Shown: positions 52,510 to 64,000 of the stretch, piece by piece
Position numbering within the stretch: the first letter of the stretch is position 1
Layout: each line of letters begins with the position of its first letter
Assembly: GCF_002099425.1 (NCBI RefSeq)
Contig: NW_018344125.1
Span: 6,443,001 to 6,507,000 of the forward strand
Source: Phascolarctos cinereus
Taxonomy: Eukaryota; Chordata; Mammalia; Diprotodontia; Phascolarctidae
DNA: 64,000 nt
Direction of reading: 5' to 3'
Notes under the pieces: model-generated
What the model was told of the DNA's origin: nothing
Seen by the model: only the letters and a program-made list of their open reading frames with translations
Databases searched by the model: none
Program-made: the position numbers and the translations under genes

Positions 52510-53584
52510 GGCTGTTAGTAGTCACAGAATAGACATAGTCACACAGTCACGGACATAGAAACCCTATAGGCACTTGCCCTGCCCAGGTGACCACATTGTA
52601 TTCTGGCTTCTTAGCAGCCATTTAGCTCTTGGAGTACTATGTACAAGGCTTACTACCTATGTTAATGCTCAGTGACCAAGGACCTTGATTGATTGATGGT
52701 ATCAAAGATGCGGCAGTTTTAAGGGTGTGGGTTTGTTTGGTTATCTGATATGTGGCTGGCTATCTGGGTAGGATAGGGAGGCTGGTTCGCTGTGCCTTCT
52801 TGAAATGTCCCTAGCTTTTTTGCCACTTGTGCTGTCTCTGTGCCCTAATTACTGAACAAGGGTTCTGATCTTTTCTGTGTTGATTGCAATGCACATTAAG
52901 GTGAAGGCAGAAATGCGTTGTTTTGTATTGACAGAGATCTAGGATAGATAGATGGTTAACTCTTTCAAAGTTGTTTTACAGGTGTTGAAAATATATTGAT
53001 TTTGCTGTCAAAAATAGTGTGTATTTTTATGATTCTCAGAATTCCAATAGACCCCAGGTGCCCCGTCAGCTGGTCATTGTTACCTTTGTCCTGGCCTTGA
53101 GCCACTGTGACCCAGTAAGACCAGGTGGTGAGGAGGAGGGGGACTGGCTCAGAACTGGAATGGGGGGGTAGGGAGGGAGAAGCAGGGGCTACAGCCCCAT
53201 TCTTTAAAGTGGATAATGACACCAGGTCTCCATCTCTAGGGGTCCTGATAGCCAGCAGCCCCTCCTGGGCCGAAGTGCTTGAACTTGTTTTTGCTGATGC
53301 CAGCTATCAAGAGAGTTAGAGGTAATCGGATGATTTCCACCTGAGGGAGGGGAGGGAGGTATCTCAGCAGGGTGCTGTTAAAACCATTCCTTCTTGCTTG
53401 GGAGACTTCTGCCTAAGGGCCCGATGCCCCAGCAGGGGGCCTGATATCATTACCCCATTTAGCAACTAATCTCCTGTTCTCACCCCTGGTAGATGATCCC
53501 TTCTTCAGTAACTGTCCTGGTGGCTCCACGAGCTGGGAGGAACCAGGGATGAATTGGCCACAGCTTGACCAGTGCCCAGGAATT
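52510..53584 (+). other. Unique sequence downstream, likely 3' UTR at first
   Basis: No repeat was recognised. The first part probably serves as 3' UTR of the MRG-domain gene. A clear AATAAA was not found before the MIR; ATTAAA-like AATTAAAA occurs near 53.59 kb. Confidence 0.4.
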
Positions 53585-53830
53585 GCTAATAATTAAAAAT
53601 TACTGGCATTTATATAGCACTTCAAGGTTTGCAAATTGTTCCTATGCTATCTCATTTAGTTTTCACAACAGCCTGGTGGGGTAGGTGCTAGGGTTATCCC
53701 CATTTTACAGTTGAAGGAACTGAGGCCAATAGGTTAAGTGACTTGCCTAGAGTCCCACAGGGTCTGAGGCAGTATTTGATTGAGCCCAGGTCTTCCCAAC
53801 TCCCAATGTACCACTTAGCTATCTACTGTT
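53585..53830 (+). repeat. MIR/THER1-type relic
   Basis: 'catttatatagcacttcaag', 'ctatctcatttagttttcac', 'ccccattttacagttgaagg', 'gttaagtgacttgcctagag', 'ccacttagct'. Confidence 0.82.
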
Positions 53831-54194
53831 GCTGTGTCCTTGCTGCCCGTGGTAAGCCTCGGACCTGTATCCCCTTCACACATGCTGGCTCCCTCTGTAA
53901 CCCTCTTGGGCCAAATAAGAAGGGGGTGGAACAGGGCCTCTGTATAGACATTGCTTAGCTTGAGAGACCTAGCTCTGGCAGGGACCTTGCAGGCCTTGAG
54001 CCCTTGCCCAGCATGTACAGACCCTGAAGCAGGAGAAACCAAATTGATTCCCACCATAGGCCTGAGTCTGAGGCTGCCCCTGTCTTTTCTGTGTGTGTGT
54101 GTCTCTCTCCCACCCCCAACCTTTCACTGGGTTTTTGTAGGAGGCTGGGGTAAAGCGTTCTCAGCCACTTCCATCTGGGGGAAGGGAAGAGGAA
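53831..54194. other. Non-coding, nothing identified
   Basis: Ordinary composition with a short (GT)n near 54.09 kb. Overlapping frames on both strands have no recognisable product. Confidence 0.4.
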
Positions 54195-54425
54195 GGGAAT
54201 AAGGATTTATATATGCAGGTACTATACAAATACCTCATTTGATCCTCACAACAAAGATATGAGGTAGGTGCTATTATTATCCCCATTTTACAGTTTAGGA
54301 AACTGAGGCAGACAAGTAAAGTGATTTGCCCAGGGTCATACAGTTAGTGTCTGCGGCTGGATTTGAACTTGGGTCTTCCTGACCCCAGGCCAAGCCCTCT
54401 ATCCACTGTAATACCTAGTTGCCTT
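54195..54425 (+). repeat. MIR/THER1-type relic
   Basis: 'tacctcatttgatcctcaca', 'gaggtaggtgctattattat', 'gatttgcccagggtcataca', 'tccactgtaatacctagttg'. Confidence 0.85.
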
Positions 54426-54589
54426 TCTCATTCTTACCACTCTATTCCCCACCCTGCTTCAATTACACACAAAACCAGTACATGCATATTCTGCTAACTA
54501 CCATTGGTCAACCCAGGGTCATGCATATTACCCTGGGGCTTGGAGGAGCCTCAAGACTAAAACACTGGAAATGGGGGCGGTAGGGACTG

Positions 54590-54800
54590 TTGATCGAGGC
54601 TTAGGAGAGGCACTGGGTTCCAATCTCTCACTGCCTACTACTTACTAGCTGTGTGTCCACAGACTCAGTCACTTCTACTATCAGAAGCTCAATTTCCTTT
54701 GTAAAATCAGGTTAGTAACGTTGGTACTACAAGCTCCATGGGGTTGTGATGAGGAAAGTGGTTTCCAAACCTCAAAGCCTCATAGGAATGGGAAGTGTTA
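54590..54800 (+). repeat. MIR-like relic
   Basis: 'ggttccaatctctcactgcc', 'tagctgtgtgtccacagact', 'caatttcctttgtaaaatca', 'ttgtgatgaggaaagtgg'. Confidence 0.55.
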
Positions 54801-55559
54801 TCAATGTGTTTCCCCTCTTCATAGAGAGCCTAGGTCTGAATCAGAAAGACTTGGTTTCAAGCCCTCTTTCAGATACATCCTGGCTGTGTAATCCTACATA
54901 ATTCATTTAATGTCTTAGGGCTCCCAGGCATCTCTCAGACCATAAATTGCAGAGCAGATGCTGATCTGCTTTGGTGGGGGCAGTTTGCTCACAGGGAGTT
55001 CCTGCAGGGAAGAAATCACAGAGCCAGTGAAAACCCCAATAGGTCTTGTGGGGGGGGGCACATTTTTTGTATTTGAACTAGGCATTCTAGACACACAGGG
55101 TCTATCTGGCAGTGTAACCTTGCATAAATGTCTTCTCATCTCAGAGCCTCAGTTTTGTCAGGTGTGAGTTGGGTCAGATGCACTTCTGTGCCCTTTGGTA
55201 TTTTAGGTTTTCCTCCTTGTCTGACATTCCTGACAGAGGATGACCCTGTAGTGAGGGAGGGGATAGCAGGCACCATGGTAGGCCCATAGGGGACACAGCT
55301 GTTTTGAAATAGAGGCATCTTTTGGAACTCCACAAATCCCTCTGCCCTAGCTGCTGATTCTGTCTGCCCTGGCTCCCTCTGACAGCCTGACCCCAACTTA
55401 GACTCTACTTATCATTTCAGACCCTAACACTTGCAAGATTAAATTACACATTAGTACCCTGCTGGCATATAGTAAGCACTTAATAGCTTTTTCATTCATT
55501 CTATGATGGCCATCAAATGTTATGATTCTGATCTTTTTTCTTTTAAAACTGTTGCCCTG
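54801..55559. other. Non-coding with decayed MIR/L2 pieces
   Basis: Includes a second decayed MIR-like stretch (54.83-54.93 kb) and an L2-type tail near 55.46 kb ('catatagtaagcacttaata'). No gene seen. Confidence 0.4.
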
Positions 55560-55862
55560 TACTTATGACCAAAAAAATGCTATCTATCTCCAGAGAAACA
55601 ACCGATCAAGTCTGAATGCAGATCAAAGCATACTTTTTTTTAACTTTCTTTATTTTTCCGGGTTTTTTTTTTCTTGTTATGTGCTTTCTTTCACAAGATG
55701 GCTAATGTGGAAATACATTTTGTATGACTGCACATGTATAACCTGTATCAAGTTGCTTGCCTTCTCAATGAGGGAGGGAAGGAGAGAATTTGGAACTCAA
55801 TTTAAAAAAGAACTTTAAAAATTGTTTTTTATGTGTAATTGTGAAAATAAAATATTTTTTAC
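55560..55862 (+). mobile_element. L1/HAL1 3' end
   Basis: 'aatgctatctatctccagag', 'gtctgaatgcagatcaaagc', 'tttgtatgactgcacatgta', 'gttgcttgccttctcaatga', A-rich tail with AATAAAATA. Heavily 5'-truncated. Confidence 0.88.
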
Positions 55863-56194
55863 AAAGCCTCTTTCCACCAGTATTTCAAGTTGAGCTGCTT
55901 TAATAAAGACACATAAGTAGTAAGGCTCTGGAGCTACTTTCCCAACTCACACAAGCACTGGTGGGGCAGGATCCCAAAGCAAAACTACTACTCCAGCTCC
56001 TCCCTAGAACTTTAGGGCTATCTAGAAGGGTAGTAGAGTTCTTCAAATACTCTTGGCTTAAGCTCCCATTCCAATGTAGGGGGGCCCCCCAAAATACCAT
56101 TGCCAGTGCCACTTATTATCTCCCATAAAACTTTGACCATTGCTTTCTTTTCAATAAAAACCAACCAATTAACATCATTTAGCTTTATTATAAA
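55863..56194. other. Non-coding, nothing firmly identified
   Basis: An antisense 'gctgctttaataaagacaca' stretch near 55.9 kb is LTR-like, but no end repeats or partner copy support it. Confidence 0.35.
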
Positions 56195-56520
56195 AATTAA
56201 TAAGTGCTTCATTTGCGTAATTATATTTTACTTTTTTCAATCAGCAAAAATCCATCTTCTCTTCCTCCTGTTCCAATCCCTTCCAATTGAGGGAAGAAAA
56301 GAAAAACAAAACCCCTGTTACAAACATGTAGTTAAGCAAAGCAAATTTCCATGTTAAAAAATGTCTCATTCTGCCCTCTGAGTCTTTCATATCTCTTATC
56401 AGGAGATAGGTTAACATATTTCATCATTAGTTCTCTGGAATTTTGGTTGGTCATGTTGCATGAATTTTCTTACCAATTCAACCAGCTAACACTGAATCAA
56501 TCAGAAGAAAGGCTTTATCA
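56195..56520 (-). mobile_element. LINE 3' UTR fragment, antisense
   Basis: 'aaacaaaacccctgttacaa', 'acatgtagttaagcaaagca', 'ctcattctgccctctgagtc', 'atcaggagataggttaacat'. L1-type 3' UTR by phrase order. Confidence 0.5.
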
Positions 56521-56888
56521 CACTCGGAGTATGTTATATTCCACCAGCAATTGATAGGGAATGTGTTATTCACATTTCATCAAGTAACATTTATACATTA
56601 TATGAAACAAAGAAGAAAAGATGGCTGCTCATTACAACAGCTAGCCATACAAAGAAGTAAAGTATGCTTGTTAAAGAAAGGGTATATCATTAGCTACAGG
56701 AGATAGATAAGGGATATGTCCTAACTAGTTTCACTAAATCAAAGAGAACTACCTATCAGGCTAGATAAGGGAGGTGGACTTTACAGGGACTCCTAAATCC
56801 TTTTTTTTTTTAAAAAGCAATTAAGTCTTTTTGTACCAATCAGAGAAGGAGAAGACACTGCAGGAAAGCATCAGCTGCAGATGTTCTT
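56521..56888. other. Non-coding, nothing identified
   Basis: AT-rich spacer up to the SINE target site. Confidence 0.4.
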
Positions 56889-57044
56889 TGTGTTTTGGGG
56901 TTTTTTTAAGGCAGTTGGGGTTAAGTGACTTGCCCAGGGTCACACAGCTAGTAAGTGTCAAGTGTTTGGTCTGAGGCTAGATTTGAACTCAGGTCCTCCT
57001 GACTTCAAGGCCGGTGCTCTATCCACTGCGCCACCTAGCTACCC
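56889..57044 (-). mobile_element. WSINE1/MAR1-type SINE, antisense
   Basis: Flanked by CTGCAGATGTTCTT (56875-56888) and CTACAGATGGTCTT (57045-57058), two mismatches. Confidence 0.93.
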
Positions 57045-57058
57045 CTACAGATGGTCTT

Positions 57059-57631
57059 ATGGTTCATGTAGGGGTCATACGCAGCAAAATGGTGACTATA
57101 AAATAAAATGAAGTCAGTCATTTTCTCCCCAAAATTCACTTTCACCAATTTCTCCTTTGTTCTAAGATAAAACTATTTTTACCTTTGGGACATCTAACAT
57201 AAGGGTGAAATTAAGGCTACTGCTTTTACAGAAAAGTACACAACTTAGTCCCAAGAGGGATATATTGGCTACAAAACAAAAAATAACAAATCATACAAAA
57301 TTCAGAACTTTCCCCCAAAAACCACATATCAATTGATAAGATCAGTTAATTGTACCACAATAAATCTGAGAAAAAATGACATTAAAAATAAGTTTGAACA
57401 AAGTATCAATAAGATTGGAGAGTCACGATAATTCAAAAAAGTGTTAGGACACTTTAACAGAAAGTAGGCAATAAACACAGCTCTATCACGAGGGACAAAA
57501 AAGAGGAATAGGGAATATATCTTAATGTCTATTTAGACAACAGATGCCTTATTCTGTCACCTTGCATTTAGATGTCTACTTCATGAAGATGTCTTCTTTT
57601 GGGAAACATTTTTCCCTTGAAAATACTGTGT
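57059..57631. other. Non-coding, nothing identified
   Basis: AT-rich. No repeat family or exon was supported. Confidence 0.4.
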
Positions 57632-57649
57632 CAAAGGGGGTCTATCCTT

Positions 57650-59521
57650 TTTTAAAAAAATTATTTATTTTTAGTTCTCCACATTCACTTCCACAAGATT
57701 TTCAGTTCCAAATTTTCTCCCCATCTCATCACTCCCCCCACCGCAAAATGGCATGCATTCTGAATACCCCTTCCCCTAGTCTGCTCTCCCTTCTATGTCT
57801 CCTCCCCTTCTCTTATCCCCTTCCCCTTCAATTTTCCTGTAGGGCAGAATAGATTTCTACACCCCATTTCTTGTATATCTTATTTCCCAGTTGCATGTGA
57901 AAACAATTTTTAACATTTATTTTTAAAACTTTGGGTTCCAAGTTTTCTCCCATCCTCCCTCCCCACCCACCCTCATTGAGAAGGCAAGCAACTCAATTCA
58001 GGTTATACATGTGTACTCATACAAAACACTTCCATAGTAGTCCTGTTGTGAAAAACTAAGTATATTTCCCTTAATCCTATCCCACCCTCCATTTATTCTA
58101 TTCTTTCTTTTGACCCTGTCCCTCCTCAGAAGTGTTTGCTTCTGATTATCCCCTCCCCCAATCTGCCCTCCCCTCTATCATCCCCCTGCTCTCTTGTCCC
58201 CTTCCCCCCCATTTTCCTGTAAGGTAAGCTAGCTTTCCATACCCAACTGAGTGTGTATGTTATTCCCTCCTTAAGCCAAATCTGATAAGAATAAGATTCA
58301 CTCATTCCCTCTCACCTTCCCTCGTTTCCCCTTCACTGTAAAAGCCTTTTCTTGTCTGTTTTATGTGAGATAATTTACCTCATTCTACCTCTCCCTTTCT
58401 CCTTCTCCCAGTATAATCCTCTCTCACCCCTTCATGTTATTCTCCAGATACCACCCCTTCATCTTCAACTCACTCTGAGCCCTCTATCTATCTATCTATA
58501 TACATACATATAATTTTTTTCCCCTCCAACTACCCTAATACTGACAAAGGTCTCATGAGTTACAAATATCATCTTTCCGTGCAGGAATGTAAACAGTTCA
58601 ACCTTAATAAGTCCCTTATGATTTCTCTTTCCTGTTTACCTCTTCATGTTTCTCTTGAGTCTTGTATTTGAAAGTCAAATTTTCTATTCAGCTCTGTTTT
58701 TTTTCATCAAGAATGCTTGAAAGTCTTCTATTTCACTAAATGTCCATTTCCCCTGAAGGATTGTACTCAGTTTTGCTGGGTAGGTGATTGATTCTTGGTT
58801 GTAATCCTACCTCCTTTGCCCTCCAGAATATCATATTCTAAGCCCTGCAGTCCCTTAATGTAGAAGCTGCTAAATCTTGTGTTATCCCAATTGTGTTTCC
58901 ACAATACTTGAATTGTTTCTTTCTGGTAGCTTGCAATATTTTCTTCTTGACCTGGGAACTCTGGAATTTGATTACAATATTCCTAGGAGTTTTCCTTTGG
59001 TCATCTCTTTCAGTTGGTGATTGGTGGAGTCTTTCAATTTCTATTTTGCCCTCTGGTTCTAAAATATGAGGGCAGTTTTCCTTGATAATTTCTTGAAAGA
59101 TAATGTCTAGGCTCTTTTTTTGATCATGGCTTTCAGATAGTCCAATAATTTTAAATTCTCTCTCCTGGATCTATTTTCCAGGTCAGTTGTTTTTCCAATG
59201 AGCTATTTCACCTTGTTTTCTATTTCATTCTTTTGGGTTTGTTTTACAGTGTCTTGATTTCTCATAAAGTCACTAGCTTCCAATTGCTCCATTCTAATTT
59301 TTAAGGAAGTATTTTCTTCAATAAGCTTTTGGACTTCCTTTTCCATTTGGCCAATTTTGCTTTTTAGGGCATTCTTCTCCTCATTGGCTTTTTGGACCTC
59401 TTTTGCCATTTGGGTTAGGCTATTTTTTAAGGTATTATTTTCTTCAGTATTTTTTTGGGTCTCCTTTAGCAAGCCGTTGACTTGTTTTTCATGATTTTCT
59501 TGTATCACTCTCATTTCTCTT
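57650..59521 (-). mobile_element. HAL1, second copy, 5'-truncated
   Basis: Collinear with the HAL1 at 21.19-24.15 kb from ORF1 to the 3' UTR, again without ORF2. Target duplication CAAAGGGGGTCTATCCTT (57632-57649) and CAAAGGAGTTCTATCCTT (59522-59539), two mismatches. The 5' UTR and the ORF1 start are missing. Confidence 0.92.
58730..59514 (-). pseudogene. HAL1 ORF1 remnant, second copy
   Basis: 59514-59203 keeps an open coiled-coil segment (NSLTQMAKEVQKANEEKNAL) nearly identical to the first HAL1. The rest of ORF1 continues in other frames to about 58.73 kb. Broken and truncated. Confidence 0.85.
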
Positions 59522-59788
59522 CAAAGGAGTTCTATCCTTGACCACTGTCCACTGTATCTAGTTTTATCTACTTTAACTCAGAGACTTTGGTCCCTGAATC
59601 AACATCTTGGTGTTTTTAACTGAGGTGTCAGAGTACCTGGAATGGGAATGGGCACTACTATTTTTAGGAAAGACTTGCAGAAGTATTTCCTTGACCACTT
59701 CCAGATTCCAGGTTACTTAAGGGAGATTCTCCAGATAATTTTGTCTTTAACTTGCTAGTGATAAGACTATACAATTTAATAGGGCCTG

Positions 59789-59935
59789 GGGACAGCTAGG
59801 TGGCACAGTGGATAGTGCACAGGCCCTGAAGTCAGGAGGACCTGAGTTCAAATCTGGTCTCAGACCAAACACTTAACACTTACTAGCTGTGTGACCCTGG
59901 GCAAGTCACTTAACCCCAATTGCCTAAAAAAAAAA
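59789..59935 (+). mobile_element. WSINE1/MAR1-type SINE
   Basis: Perfect 16-bp target duplication AATTTAATAGGGCCTG (59773-59788 and 59936-59951). Confidence 0.95.
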
Positions 59936-60811
59936 AATTTAATAGGGCCTGACAAAACTTAATTATGTTAGCCTTTCAGCAAAGCTTATATAGTTAAGCT
60001 TGTGAACATCATGGTTCTAGGAAGAACATTATATCACTTCATCTGTAACTCATCTGAAAGTATACAGTATTACAATAAAATAGCATTAATGACTCCATTT
60101 TGCCCTTATCCATCATTTAGTAAAGTTAAATTTAAACTTTTTGAAGTCACTGATTTTGCAGAAGTCACATGATTACTCCCCTTCTCAACTGTCACCCAAC
60201 TTAAGGACTTAAGGAATGTTACAAAACTACCCCTCTTTCCTCTCATCTCAGTGTCTCTTGATCCTCTTCACCAGTAAGAAACCAGGTGTCTCAATGCCTA
60301 TAATCCTGTTTTTCTGGTTGTGTGTTGTTTTTTTTTAAACTCTCTACAAAATATATGTTAACTGTGTAGAAACCAAGGTTCTGGGTCCTTAGCTACCAAG
60401 AGCCTTGAATCAGATTTGGTTCTGCAACTGTATGCCTTGCTAAAGAAATCATTTGATTGAAATTTAGTCCTTTATTCCACCATAATTATGGAGCTTATAA
60501 ATATTCACATTATTTGTTCTTTCTACCTTGCCTGAATCCTGTACCTGGTATGGATAATGAGATTTATGTGCTACAAAAACAATCTTGAAAAGATTCCTTG
60601 AGGACCTGACTTGTAAAATGTCTTCTATCTCTTAATATTGTTGGGGGGCGGGGAGAGAGTGTGAGTTCAAACAGAAAAAAATGCCTCACCAAGATTTAAA
60701 GTTTCTTTATAACTATTAAGGCAATTTTATGTGCAGAATCCTTAATCTAATTTGAGAATGTATAGACAATTACTAAAACGTAATCAAAGCCTGTATATTT
60801 TAGGCATTTTT

Positions 60812-60956
60812 TTGAGGGGGGGGCTAGGCAGTATGGTTAAGTGACTTCCCCAGGGTCACACAGTTATTAAGTGTTATGTGTCTGAGGTGGAATTTGAACT
60901 CAGGTCCTCCTGAATCCAGGGCCAATGTTCTATCCACTGCGCCACCTAACTGCCCC
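60812..60956 (-). mobile_element. WSINE1/MAR1-type SINE, antisense
   Basis: Flanked by TATTTTAGGCATTTTT (about 60796-60811) and TATTTTAAGCATTTTT (60957-60972), one mismatch. Confidence 0.93.
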
Positions 60957-62622
60957 TATTTTAAGCATTTTTAAAAAGCAAAAATTCATCTGTGTATATA
61001 TTCAAATGTATCTGAAGGATTTTTAGTACTTTGCTCTACCCTTTTCAGTCTTTTTCCTTATTACCCTTAGGATCAAAATTTTAAAAATGTTATCTAGAAC
61101 TATAATGTTTACTTGACCTTTTGTTATTGTTTTTAAATGAAAACATTTGGAAGTCAATCACATATCTTCTCAAGTGGAAACAGTCTAATTTTGTTTTTCT
61201 CAACATAAAAATTACTACTTCATTAAATATTAAAACTTTTATATCTTTATCACATATCACATAATTCCCCATTTGAGGATATATATTATTCTCATATCAT
61301 TAAGAAAGATTATGATACTTTAAGGACATAATCTTATATATTAATATAAAGCTTTTGTCGACCTGAAAGTTGGTTAAAGAGACAACAAGCTAGGTGATAA
61401 GTAAATTCATATTGTTTTATTCCCTTAAGTTATCGCATGTACATGGAACCAGAGCTTTAACTCTGATTAACTGAAGCAATTTTAAGAGGACATTTAAACC
61501 CTGACTCAGGATGTTTGTGTTACTCAAAAAAAATACAGCCTCCATATGTTTTTTTTTTAACATATAGCATGGGAAAGGAAGTTTCTTAGTTGAATAGGTT
61601 GTAAATACAATAAAATAGGAGAATGTCAAAGTATCATTTGAAATTATAGATCCAGGATATCTGTGTTTCCCCTACACAACATATGTCCATCCAAGATAAG
61701 AAAAGTCCCACTATTCAAAAGAGTGTCTGGTCCCAGGTATCCTGTCCTTAGTGATCACAAACGGGAAGAATGCTGGTCAGTTCCATATGGTCCTGTAGTT
61801 GCTGACACAGGAAGGGGTATTCTTAGTTCACTCAGAGAGAAAAGATTAATTCAGGTTTTTGGCCTTTATTGGGGCTCAATTGATCTTAAATGATTATCAT
61901 TTCCTCCTTTTGGTCAAAGGTAGGCCAAAGGCTTCACCTGTAGACCAAGAAAGGTGTGGGGAAAACCTTCTTCTTCCTCAGGGAGTGGGAAGAGATGTCC
62001 ACTTGGAACAGGTGGCTTCAGATGATCCAGGAGTCCACATTCAGAAGTTGGTAGCTATGGGAGTAATCACATAGACCTGATAGGGGCTCTTGGAAGATGT
62101 ATGAGTTGATAATTGAGAGAAAATAGCGTAATATAAGTCCTTAATTAAAGGCACATAGAGATGGTTCAGTTTCCCAGCCACACAGGGCTAGGTTCAAACA
62201 ATACAACAAAGTTTTCTCATAATTCAAAAAATTGCATAATTACATCAAGTCAGGTACAGATTAAACTAGTCAGAGAGCTCACAATAGACTAGTTTTGAGA
62301 AGGGAGATTTACATGTCACCAAGATAACCAAGAAAACCTTAAACATGAACCATACAAATCAAATACAATCATTATTACCAATGTTAACTAACATTACATG
62401 TTCCTTGCTCACATACAATGGGTTTTATTCTTAGGCAGTTTAAAAAGGGAGCTCTGCTTCTTTGATTTAGATCTAGAATTTCCCAGGTAATTCTGATTTA
62501 GTATAAATTAGTACAATCACTTAAATTTGGTTCTCCATTTTTGAAACTACAGTTTATATATCATCTGCTGCTTCTGTTCTTACCTGCATCCTGTACCTGG
62601 TATAAGAATCTTTTAAAATGTG

Positions 62623-62775
62623 GGGGGCAGCCAGGTGGCGAAGCGGATAGAGCACCAGCCCTGAAGTTCGGAGGACCTGAGTTCAAATCTGGCCTCAGAC
62701 CAAACACTTGACACTTACTAGCTGTGTGACCCTGGGCAAGTCACTTAACCCCCAATTGCCTTAAAAAAAACCAAA
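62623..62775 (+). mobile_element. WSINE1/MAR1-type SINE, likely young
   Basis: Close to the consensus and flanked by a perfect 19-bp duplication, AAGAATCTTTTAAAATGTG (62604-62622 and 62776-62794). Confidence 0.95.
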
Positions 62776-63650
62776 AAGAATCTTTTAAAATGTGAGGATC
62801 CAACCATAAAATGAGCTCTCTTGCCTTTTAAAATTATCAGATATGTACTTTAATAAAGGAGAAATAATTTCACTTACTTTTACCACTATCCTATACAATT
62901 TTTGGTGTAAAAATCTAAATTTGAGATCTTATTACCAAAACATGCTTAAAGTTTGGATTTCCACGATAGATACATTTTGGAAGCCAAGCATATACGTCTG
63001 TATATAATTCTTAGAGGAATCAGTCTAATTCTGTTGGTTTTCTCAAAATTTGCTTTCCTTTTAAATTAGACATCTATCACATTACATCTTTGTCTTATTA
63101 CTTTGTCTAAATATTTCCTCCTTAGGAGGATGTTATCCCTATATTATTATTATGTGGCCTTGAATGTAAGTTAAAATTGTAAGCTATTCATAATTGCATC
63201 CTATTATGGTAACTCAGAGATGTTCCAGTATCCATCTATTATTTAATAAATTTAGTACTATGCTTACAGAGCTTCTTGATTATAGAAATTTGCTATAAAA
63301 GAAAAAGAGGGACAATGTCATATATCATATCAGAAGGAAAGAACTTCCTTAGCTCTGTTTGATTCCAGGCATGAGTCATATCTGATAGCCAATCATGTCG
63401 TCACTTGATGTTAAAAGCAGGGCTCAGGATTAAACAGGTGGGCAGTTTTCCTTTTCAGAAAGGAAATAGCACAATTGGGAAGTAGAGTCAGGAAGATCCT
63501 ACCTAGGCTGTGTCCAAGGTCGTCCTCAAAACTCTTCCCAGGCACAGACATCCACCTTTAGCAGCAGTTCTCAGCATGCCATTCTACTGTTGGCTTCATG
63601 ACAACTCAGATAATTATCCCGGTAATCAAAGCTCAAAACAATAGTAAACT

Positions 63651-64000
63651 GCAGTCCTATGAAGTCACATATCCTAGATAATAAGAATTTAATCTCACAT
63701 TGGTAACAGTAAGAGACTGATCACAGAAAAATACTACTGCTCTCATAATTCCTTTAGACAATGGGAACACCTTAAGGTGAGTCTTCAGAAGTTTGTATAA
63801 ATTTCTGCACATGTTCTAATTACAGATTAAAAATACTATTAGATTTCCCATTAAGTTAGCATAAAAGAGCTCATAAGTTACTATTCTTCACTAACATGAC
63901 TGTACTGGAATCCCATTCCTTAAGTAAAACAAAGAGGTTACTAACTTTAACCTCACAAGTTGATGGATTTATGTCCTTGTTCACAAACTTGTTTATTCTT
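63651..64000. other. Non-coding, nothing identified
   Basis: AT-rich sequence to the window edge. It may still belong to the unclassified repeat. Confidence 0.35.

Larger units (their letters stand above)
59640..63650. repeat. Unclassified long repeat, copy 2 (larger)
   Basis: Ends match the copy at 38.79-39.9 kb. The middle contains an internal direct repeat: about 60.50-61.33 kb and about 62.56-63.15 kb share 'cctg-atcctgtacctggtat', 'ggaagtcaa', 'cagtctaatt-tgtt' and 'tttctca'. Three SINEs have landed in it. It might be a decayed retroelement with two end repeats, but no coding signature was found, so the class is open. Confidence 0.45.

Overview
This window is nuclear DNA from a marsupial, probably an Australian one. 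The evidence is the dense set of CORE-SINEs of the WSINE1/MAR1 type (a 5' end reading GGGGCAGCTAGGTGGC and a core reading CTAGCTGTGTGACCCTGGGCAAGTCACTT). Some of these carry an RTE-derived 3' tail. The window also has marsupial L1 and ORF2-less half-L1 (HAL1) LINEs, many L2/CR1-type LINE pieces and MIR relics. No bacterial-type genes, rRNA, tRNA or CRISPR array were seen. Only one convincing host protein gene is present.

Layout. 0-13 kb: an L1 with a SINE inside it (2.0-4.5 kb), then a broken tRNA-Glu-primed gammaretrovirus-like ERV with both LTRs (4.75-11.84 kb). The ERV sits inside a SINE and has itself taken four later insertions. 13-29 kb: two diverged direct copies (A and B) of a low-copy repeat. 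Copy A carries three SINEs in a row. Copy B is interrupted by an L1 that is itself interrupted by a nearly 3-kb HAL1. 30-32 kb: a short duplicated block (D1), then a CpG-rich island with a 30-bp minisatellite of ETS-type CCGGAAG sites. 32-41 kb: L2 pieces, an inverted third copy (C) of the A/B repeat with a CTCF-like motif, and an unclassified long repeat. 41-49 kb: old L1 and L2 copies and block D2, the partner of D1.

50-52.5 kb holds the most interesting locus. It is a CpG-rich, single-exon gene encoding a 474-residue protein related to MORF4L1/MRG15. The C-terminal MRG domain is well preserved. The N-terminal chromodomain is split by an insert of about 150 residues, much of it serine and encoded by AGC triplets. 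The 5' leader is made of degenerate 50-70 bp repeats. The stop codon lies inside a consensus splice donor that has a good acceptor 177 bp downstream. This looks like an expressed retrogene of a chromatin factor that has changed its histone-reading half; it is a strong candidate for an undescribed lineage-specific gene.

53-64 kb: MIR and L1 relics, a second HAL1, and a second, larger copy of the unclassified repeat with three SINEs. All similarities were judged by eye from the sequence. Repeat family names rest on recognised motifs, and edges without target-site duplications are approximate.
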